Source: Sphingomonas sp. Leaf17 (GTDB taxonomy: Bacteria > Pseudomonadota > Alphaproteobacteria > Sphingomonadales > Sphingomonadaceae). Taken from it: a stretch of 64,000 nucleotides of DNA. This document shows positions 58,867-64,000 of the stretch, in pieces (the first letter of the stretch is position 1; each line of letters starts with the position of its first letter). The DNA lies in the NCBI RefSeq assembly GCF_001421505.1, contig NZ_LMKL01000006.1, positions 310,001-374,000 of the forward strand. The letters run 5' to 3'. A program made the position numbers and the translations under genes. The notes under the pieces were generated by a model. The model was not told the DNA's origin and did no database searches. It was given only the letters and a program-made list of their open reading frames with translations.

Positions 58867-61302
58867 TCAATCGGGGCGCATGGCGTCGGCGATCATCGCC
58901 TCGGCCTCGATCAGCAGGGCGTCGTCGCCGTGGGTTGTCGTCACCTTCTCCCGCCCGATGAGGGTCAGGACCGGGACCGCGAGCGGAGTCACGCGGTCGA
59001 GATCAACGTGGAGCATGGTGTCGCGGGCGCGGTCGAGCAGGCCGGCGAGGCGGCCGACATCGGTCATGCGCGCGCGGGCGTCGTCCCATGCGGCCTGCAG
59101 GAGCAGGTGGCCGGGTTCGTATTTGCGCAGGACGTCGTAGATCAGGTCGGTGGAAAACGTGACCTGCTTGCCGGTCTTGCGCTTGCCGGGATGCTGGCGC
59201 TCGACCAGCCCGCCGATGACCGCGACTTCGCGGAACGCGCGTTTCAGCAGGTGCGACTGCTGGACCCAGTCGACGAATTCATGTTCGAGGATGTCGGGCG
59301 AGAACAGCGCGGCGGGATCGGTTATTTTCTCCAACCCGTAACAGGCGAGCGCATAGTCGTTGGCGACGAAGCCGACCGGTTTCAGCCCCAATGTCTCCAT
59401 CCGCCGGGTTATGAGCATGCCGAGCGACTGGTGCGCGTTCCACCCCTCGAAACTATAGGCGACCATGTAGTGCCGCCCCTCGCGCGGGAAGGTTTCGACC
59501 AGCAGCTGGCCGGGACGCGGCATGACCGAGCGGTTGGCCTGCATTTCCAGCCAGTCGCGGACGTCGGGCGGAAAGCGATGCCATTCGGTCGGCTGCGAGA
59601 GGAAGCCGCGAACGCGGTCGGCGAGGTTGGTCGACAGCGGCATCCGGCTGCCGCCATAGGTCGGGATGCGCGCGGGCTTGCTGCTGGCGCGGACCAGCAC
59701 GTCCTCCAGCGTGATCGACTGGACCTCCAGGCTTAGGCCCGCAAAGAAGAAGCTGTCGCCGATCGAGAGTTGGGCTGCGAACCCCTCCTCCACCCGGCCG
59801 AGCGTGCGGCCGTTCTTGAAGCGGACGCCAAGCATCGTCGCCTCGACGATGATGCCGGCGTTCAGGCGGTGTTGCAGCGCGAAGCGGGGGTGGGCGAGCC
59901 GCCAGCGGCCGTCGGGATCCCGCGCCAGCCGCTTGAACCGGTCATAGGCCTTGAGGCTGTAGCCGCCGTCGCTGATGAAATGGAGGACGCGGTCGAACGT
60001 CTCGGCATCGAGCGCCGAATAGGGGAGCGCGGAGCGGACCTCGTCGAGCAGGTCGCCCTGCACGAACGGCCCGGCGCAGGCACAGGCCATGACGTGCTGG
60101 GCCAGCACGTCGAGCGCGCCTTTGCGGAACAGGTCGGGGTCGAGTTCGCCCGCCTCGACCGCGTCGAGGGCCGCGCGCGCTTCGAGATATTCGAAGCGGT
60201 TGCCGGGGACGACGATCGCCTCCGATGCCTCATCCAGCCGGTGGTTGGCGCGGCCGATCCGCTGGAGCAGGCGCGACGATCCCTTGGGCGCGCCCATCTG
60301 GATCACGCAATCGACATCGCCCCAGTCGACGCCGAGATCGAGGCTGGCGGTGGCGACCAGCGCGCGCAGGTGGCCGTCGGCCATCGCACCCTCGACCTTC
60401 TGCCGCGCCTCTTTCGACAGGCTGCCGTGATGGACGCCGATCGGCAGGTTTCCGGTGTTGGCCTTCCAGAGGTCCTGAAAGATCAGCTCGGCGAGGCTGC
60501 GGGTGTTGCAGAAGACGATGGTGGTGCGGTGCGCGGCGATCTGCGCCATCACCTGTTCGGCGGCGTACCGGCCCGAATGGCCCGACCACGGCACCCGGCC
60601 GTCGGGCAGCAGGATGGCGATGGTCGGGTCCGCGCCGGGCTGGCCGTGGACGAGCGCCACCTGGTCGATATCGCCATCGGGCGCGAGCCAGGCGCGGTAG
60701 CCGTCGGTATCGGCGACCGTCGCCGACAGGGCGACGCGGCGAAGGCCGGGCGACAGGCGCTGGAGCCGGGCCATGCAGAGCGACAGGAGATCGCCACGCT
60801 TGCCGGTGGCGAACGCATGGACCTCATCGACGATGATTGTGCGAAGGCCCGCGAACATCGTCGCGGCGTCGGGGTAGCTGAGCAGCAGCGACAGCGATTC
60901 GGGCGTGGTCAGCAGGACCTGCGGCGGCTTCACGCGCTGGCGCGCCTTGCGGTCGCTGGGGGTGTCGCCGGTGCGGGTCTCGACGCGGATGTCGATCCCC
61001 ATCTCGGCGACCGGGGTCAGGACGTTGCGCTGCACGTCGACCGCCAGCGCCTTCAGCGGCGAGACGTAGAGCGTGTGCAGGCCGTCGGTCGGATGCTCGA
61101 TCAGGTCGGCCAGCGTGGGGAGGAAGCCGGCGAGCGTCTTGCCCGCCCCGGTGGTGGCGACGAGCAGCGCGTGGCGGCCGGCGCGGGCCTGCGCCAGCAT
61201 CGCGGTCTGGTGGCTGCGCGGGGACCAGCCGCGCGCCTCGAACCAGTCGGTCAGGGGTTTGGGGAGGGCGCGGGGGCCGGCGTGAATCGTGGTCGCCGTC
61301 AT
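58867..61302 (-). CDS. Ligase-associated DEAD/DEAH-box helicase (Lhr family)
   Basis: 811 residues. Superfamily 2 motifs: Walker A ATTGAGKT (49-56), TPESLSLLL, DEVH box (159-162), SATVADTDG, and the second RecA lobe IVFCNTRSLAEL, LVATASLDLGVDWGDVDCVIQMGAPKGSSRLLQRIGRANHR. The Lhr winged-helix and beta-barrel region follows, and a C-terminal domain. Unwinds 3'-tailed DNA or RNA:DNA in repair. ATG 61302 is used because the region upstream of it is a repeat and non-homologous. Divergent from its exonuclease partner. Confidence 0.95.
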   Translation of the reverse strand: MTATTIHAGPRALPKPLTDWFEARGWSPRSHQTAMLAQARAGRHALLVATTGAGKTLAGFLPTLADLIEHPTDGLHTLYVSPLKALAVDVQRNVLTPVAEMGIDIRVETRTGDTPSDRKARQRVKPPQVLLTTPESLSLLLSYPDAATMFAGLRTIIVDEVHAFATGKRGDLLSLCMARLQRLSPGLRRVALSATVADTDGYRAWLAPDGDIDQVALVHGQPGADPTIAILLPDGRVPWSGHSGRYAAEQVMAQIAAHRTTIVFCNTRSLAELIFQDLWKANTGNLPIGVHHGSLSKEARQKVEGAMADGHLRALVATASLDLGVDWGDVDCVIQMGAPKGSSRLLQRIGRANHRLDEASEAIVVPGNRFEYLEARAALDAVEAGELDPDLFRKGALDVLAQHVMACACAGPFVQGDLLDEVRSALPYSALDAETFDRVLHFISDGGYSLKAYDRFKRLARDPDGRWRLAHPRFALQHRLNAGIIVEATMLGVRFKNGRTLGRVEEGFAAQLSIGDSFFFAGLSLEVQSITLEDVLVRASSKPARIPTYGGSRMPLSTNLADRVRGFLSQPTEWHRFPPDVRDWLEMQANRSVMPRPGQLLVETFPREGRHYMVAYSFEGWNAHQSLGMLITRRMETLGLKPVGFVANDYALACYGLEKITDPAALFSPDILEHEFVDWVQQSHLLKRAFREVAVIGGLVERQHPGKRKTGKQVTFSTDLIYDVLRKYEPGHLLLQAAWDDARARMTDVGRLAGLLDRARDTMLHVDLDRVTPLAVPVLTLIGREKVTTTHGDDALLIEAEAMIADAMRPD

Positions 61303-61317
61303 GATGCCCGGCCTGGC

Positions 61318-61407
61318 CGTTCCCCCGCGCAGGCGGGGGGCCAGGGTTGAGCGGACCGCCGGGTGTGGTCTTGCTGGGTCCTGGATCCCCGCCTGCGCGG
61401 GGAAACG
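61318..61407. repeat. Imperfect inverted repeat between Lhr helicase and exonuclease
   Basis: 28-base arms 61318-61345 and 61380-61407 agree at 25 positions (core CCCCGCGCAGGCGGGG, itself palindromic). It fills the divergent spacer of the two repair genes. Another member of the REP-like set, type CCGCGCAGGCGG. Confidence 0.85.
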
Positions 61408-61472
61408 GCAGAAGGGGCGAGTCCGTTGACGGCCGGGATGGAACATCGCTGCATCCGGGCCATATAGGAACG

Positions 61473-62471
61473 ATGGCAAAGCTCGGCGACTGGATCGAAC
61501 CGCATCCGCATGGAATCCATGTGAAACCCGCCGATGCGTGGGTCGATCCGTCGGAACCGACCCCGCGCGCGCTGGTGACGCATGGTCATGCCGACCATGC
61601 GCGGGGCGGGCATGGGGCGGTGTGGGCGACGCCCGAAACACTGGCGATCATGGACGCGCGGTACGGGCCGCAGGCGGGCATTCCCGTGGCGTATGGCGAG
61701 ACGATCCGGATGGGGGAGGTCGAGGTCGGTTTCGTGCCGGCCGGGCATGTGCTGGGGTCGGCGCAGATCGTGCTGGATTATCGCGGCGAGCGGGTGGTGG
61801 TGTCGGGTGACTACAAGCGGCGGGCGGACCCGACCTGTACCCCGTTCCAGCCGGTGAAATGCGACGTGTTCGTGACCGAAGCGACGTTCGGCCTGCCGGT
61901 GTTCCGCCACCCGGAAACGGGCGACGAGATCGACAAGCTGATCCAGGCGGTGCGCGCCAACCCGGATCGTTGCGTGCTGGTCGGCGCCTATGCGCTGGGC
62001 AAGGCGCAGCGGGTGATCGCCGAGTTGCGGGCGCGGGGCCATGACGCGCCGATCTATATCCACGGCGCGTTGCAGCGGTTGTGCGACCTGTACGAGGAGC
62101 ACGGCGTGCGGCTGGGCGAGTTGCGGCCGGCGACCGGCGTGGCGAAGGCGGAGATCGCCGGCCATGTCGTGATCGCGCCGCCGGGCGCGTTGAACGACCG
62201 CTGGTCGCGCCGCCTGCCCGACCCGATCACCGCGATGGCCAGCGGCTGGATGCGGGTGCGGGGGCGGGCGCGGCAGAAGAACATCGAACTGCCGCTGATC
62301 CTGTCCGACCATGCCGACTGGGACGAGCTGACCACGACGCTCAGCGAGATCGCGCCCAAGGAAGTGTGGGTGACGCATGGGCGCGAGGAGGCGCTGGTCC
62401 ACTGGTGCATGACGCGCCAGATCAAGGCGCGCGCGCTGGCGCTGGTGGGGTTCGAGGACGAGGACGATTAA
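61473..62471 (+). CDS. Ligase-associated DNA exonuclease (MBL fold)
   Basis: 332 residues, metallo-beta-lactamase/beta-CASP-like. Zinc motif VTHGHADHARGGH with His37, His39, Asp41, His42; then PAGHVLGSAQIVLDYRGERVVVSGDY (second His and Asp), FVTEATFG and LPLILSDHADWDEL. This is the exonuclease that accompanies Lhr and PdeM with an ATP-dependent ligase. AGGAA precedes ATG 61473. The next gene on the strand is not a ligase. Confidence 0.94.
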   Translation: MAKLGDWIEPHPHGIHVKPADAWVDPSEPTPRALVTHGHADHARGGHGAVWATPETLAIMDARYGPQAGIPVAYGETIRMGEVEVGFVPAGHVLGSAQIVLDYRGERVVVSGDYKRRADPTCTPFQPVKCDVFVTEATFGLPVFRHPETGDEIDKLIQAVRANPDRCVLVGAYALGKAQRVIAELRARGHDAPIYIHGALQRLCDLYEEHGVRLGELRPATGVAKAEIAGHVVIAPPGALNDRWSRRLPDPITAMASGWMRVRGRARQKNIELPLILSDHADWDELTTTLSEIAPKEVWVTHGREEALVHWCMTRQIKARALALVGFEDEDD

Positions 62472-62553
62472 CCAGAACGCCCCGCGCTTTTGCGTCCATT
62501 TCCGTGCATTTTTGGGATCGCGCGGCGGCCTAAAATCGTCATAGGGTCCGGCC

Positions 62554-63555
62554 ATGCCTTCATCCCGCCAGGACCCGTCGGTCGGTCACCGCGTCTTGCA
62601 GTTTCTCGACGATCACCGGCTGGATCACGGCCCCGCGCATTATGCGTTCGCGCACCGGTTCCTGTTCGGCGACGATAGCGCGTTTCGCGACGCGGTGTCG
62701 CGGATCACCGACGACGGGGTTCGGATCACGACCGAACAGGTGGCGTTGCTGGCCGAGCGGGCGGGGCCGGACGATGGACCGCAGGCGGCGGCCACGCCGA
62801 AGCTCGATCATCTGGCGCTGCGGTTCCTGACCATCATCACCGACGCGGTCGAGGCGACCGGCGCGCTGAACCAGGAACTGGTGATGGCGACCGCGTCGAT
62901 GCTGGCCCCCGACGCACCGAGCATCGAGTTGATCGTGGCGGCGATGATCGAGCGCACCGCGCAGGCCGAGGCGAGCATGGCGGCGGCCAGCCGGCAGGTG
63001 CAGACCCTGCGCGACGAACTGAACGTGGCGCGTGACGATGCCGCGCATGACCGGTTGACCGGCTTGCTCAACCGGGCGGCGATGGAACGGCGGTTGGCGG
63101 CGATGCCGGGCGAGGCATCGGCCAGGGATGGGGCATATTCGGTCGCGATCGTCGGGATCGACCGGTTCCGCGCGCTGAACGCGGCGCATGGCGAGGCGGT
63201 CGGCGACCGGGTGCTGGTGGCGGTGGCGCACATGCTGCGCGAGCAATGCGCGCCGCATCCCGTGGCGCGGTGGGGCGGCGACGGCTTCCTGATCCTGTTC
63301 GCGGGGCTGTCGGCGAGCGAGGGCGGGCGGATCGTCGATGCGGTGCGGCAGGCGCTGGCTGCGCGCCGGCTGAAGCTGTTCGAGGATGATACCGAGATCG
63401 GGACGATCGGATTTTCGGCCGGCGTGGCGGCGTCGCGGTCGCGCGCGGCGGGGCTGGTGATCGCGGCGGCCGAGGATCTGTTGCGCGCGGCCAAGGCGCG
63501 CGGGCGCGGGCTGGTGCTGGCCGAACCGGCGGTGATCGGATTGGCGGCGCGCTGA
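62554..63555 (+). CDS. GGDEF protein with altered GGDGF site and shared N-terminal domain
   Basis: 333 residues, soluble. Residues 13-68 (FLDDHRLDHGPAHYAFAH, SRITDDGVRIT) match the N-terminal domain of the cyclase at 35019. A helical linker precedes the GGDEF domain (DRLTGLLNRAAMERRLA). The signature reads WGGDGF: the second acidic residue is Gly, and no inhibitory RxxD is present. Active cyclases need GG(D/E)EF, so activity may be lost and the domain may only bind GTP or partners. ATG 62554 lacks a strong ribosome site. Confidence 0.88.
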   Translation: MPSSRQDPSVGHRVLQFLDDHRLDHGPAHYAFAHRFLFGDDSAFRDAVSRITDDGVRITTEQVALLAERAGPDDGPQAAATPKLDHLALRFLTIITDAVEATGALNQELVMATASMLAPDAPSIELIVAAMIERTAQAEASMAAASRQVQTLRDELNVARDDAAHDRLTGLLNRAAMERRLAAMPGEASARDGAYSVAIVGIDRFRALNAAHGEAVGDRVLVAVAHMLREQCAPHPVARWGGDGFLILFAGLSASEGGRIVDAVRQALAARRLKLFEDDTEIGTIGFSAGVAASRSRAAGLVIAAAEDLLRAAKARGRGLVLAEPAVIGLAAR

Positions 63556-63652
63556 CGGCCCCCTGCCCGCTCGCCGGACGATTGCGGCCGGCGCGCGGGG
63601 GGTGCATGGCGATGCGCCTATGCCCGGTGCGGGTCAGGAAATGGTGAGGCGG

Positions 63653-64000
63653 ATGCGGTTCGAAATCGTCAAATGTCATGGGTCGGGCAATGATTTCCCG
63701 TTGATCGACGCGCGGGATATCGCGCTGGACGAGGCCGAATGGGCCGTCGTCGCGCGGGCGCTGGCCGACCGGGCGGGGCCGGTTGGCGGTGACGGGTTGC
63801 TGCTGCTGACCGCCGGCGACGAAGTCCACGCATTCGGCATGGTCATGCGCAATTCGGACGGGAGCGAGGCGGAGACGTGCCTGAACGGCGTGCGCTGTGT
63901 CGCGCGGGCCGGGTTCGCCGCGCTGGGGATCGACCAGGCGCAGGTGCGGCTGAAGACGTCGTCGGCGTTCGCGGCGCATGATCCCGACCTGGCACCCGGG
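63653..64000 (+). CDS. dapF: Diaminopimelate epimerase-like protein, divergent, 3' end beyond window
   Basis: The first ~116 residues are present. KCHGSGNDFPLID, GPVGGDGLLLL and MRNSDGSEAETCLNGVRCVARAGFAAL follow DapF blocks, which normally read MHGLGNDFVVID, GxGxDQxLxxxx and NxDGSxxxxCGNGxRC. Both cysteines of the epimerase motif region are kept, but CGNG is CLNG here and the N-terminal block differs, so this could be a paralogue with another substrate. ATG 63653 chosen, with GAGG just upstream; ATG 63641 is possible. The second catalytic Cys half lies outside. Confidence 0.8.
   Translation, partial: MRFEIVKCHGSGNDFPLIDARDIALDEAEWAVVARALADRAGPVGGDGLLLLTAGDEVHAFGMVMRNSDGSEAETCLNGVRCVARAGFAALGIDQAQVRLKTSSAFAAHDPDLAPG

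Overview
The window is high-GC, gene-dense DNA from an alphaproteobacterium, most likely a sphingomonad (Sphingomonas or a close relative). This is inferred from gene families and layout: MASE1/GGDEF and HWE-kinase signalling proteins, COQ9 and an AarF/UbiB-like protein, a plsX-fabH-ihfA-merR block, a RibBX-type riboflavin enzyme, the ligase-associated Lhr/exonuclease/PdeM repair proteins, a GGAAC-N17-GTT stress promoter, and many REP-like intergenic palindromes. No rRNA, tRNA, CRISPR array, prophage or intact insertion sequence was seen. No gene-free stretch exceeds 300 bases.

Layout. 1-4000: 3' part of a molybdopterin oxidoreductase gene (cut by the left edge), a STAS-like protein and a MASE1-PAS diguanylate cyclase. 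4068-13577: aconitase, several envelope or hypothetical proteins, ribosomal protein L28, TadA, an OmpA-type lipoprotein and a CorC/HlyC protein. 13582-20080: a leucine/isovalerate catabolic operon on the minus strand (ivd, methylcrotonyl-CoA carboxylase beta, alpha, MaoC), split by a DUF559 nuclease-like gene whose ends carry inverted repeats, with a divergent LysR regulator. 20088-28216: CsbD stress protein with an EcfG-like promoter, UbiB-like protein, HWE sensor kinase, SSB, FeoAB iron uptake with a Fur-like site, COQ9 and an EamA transporter. 28295-30409: Old Yellow Enzyme followed by an AT-rich glycosyltransferase that looks acquired. 30410-33934: riboflavin operon ribD-ribE-ribBX-ribH led by a small membrane protein. 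34046-38346: YbhB protein, tiny membrane protein, GGDEF protein, secreted peroxiredoxin, HisN-like phosphatase, L35 and L20. 38497-49036: zinc-ribbon and MAPEG proteins, L32, plsX-fabH-ihfA-merR, RF3, an aldose epimerase and pheST on the minus strand. 49165-56778: MBL hydrolase, fused PabB-PabC, aspartate aminotransferase, MsrA, PdeM and Kup. 56872-64000: secreted protein, M20 peptidase, Lhr-family helicase, its divergent exonuclease partner, a second GGDEF protein and the 5' end of a divergent dapF.

The most unusual items are the repeat-bracketed DUF559 gene inside the leucine operon, the low-GC glycosyltransferase, the shared N-terminal domain of two GGDEF proteins (one with an altered GGDGF motif), the ligase-associated repair set without its ligase in the window, and a LysR gene whose start codon lies inside a near-perfect palindrome.
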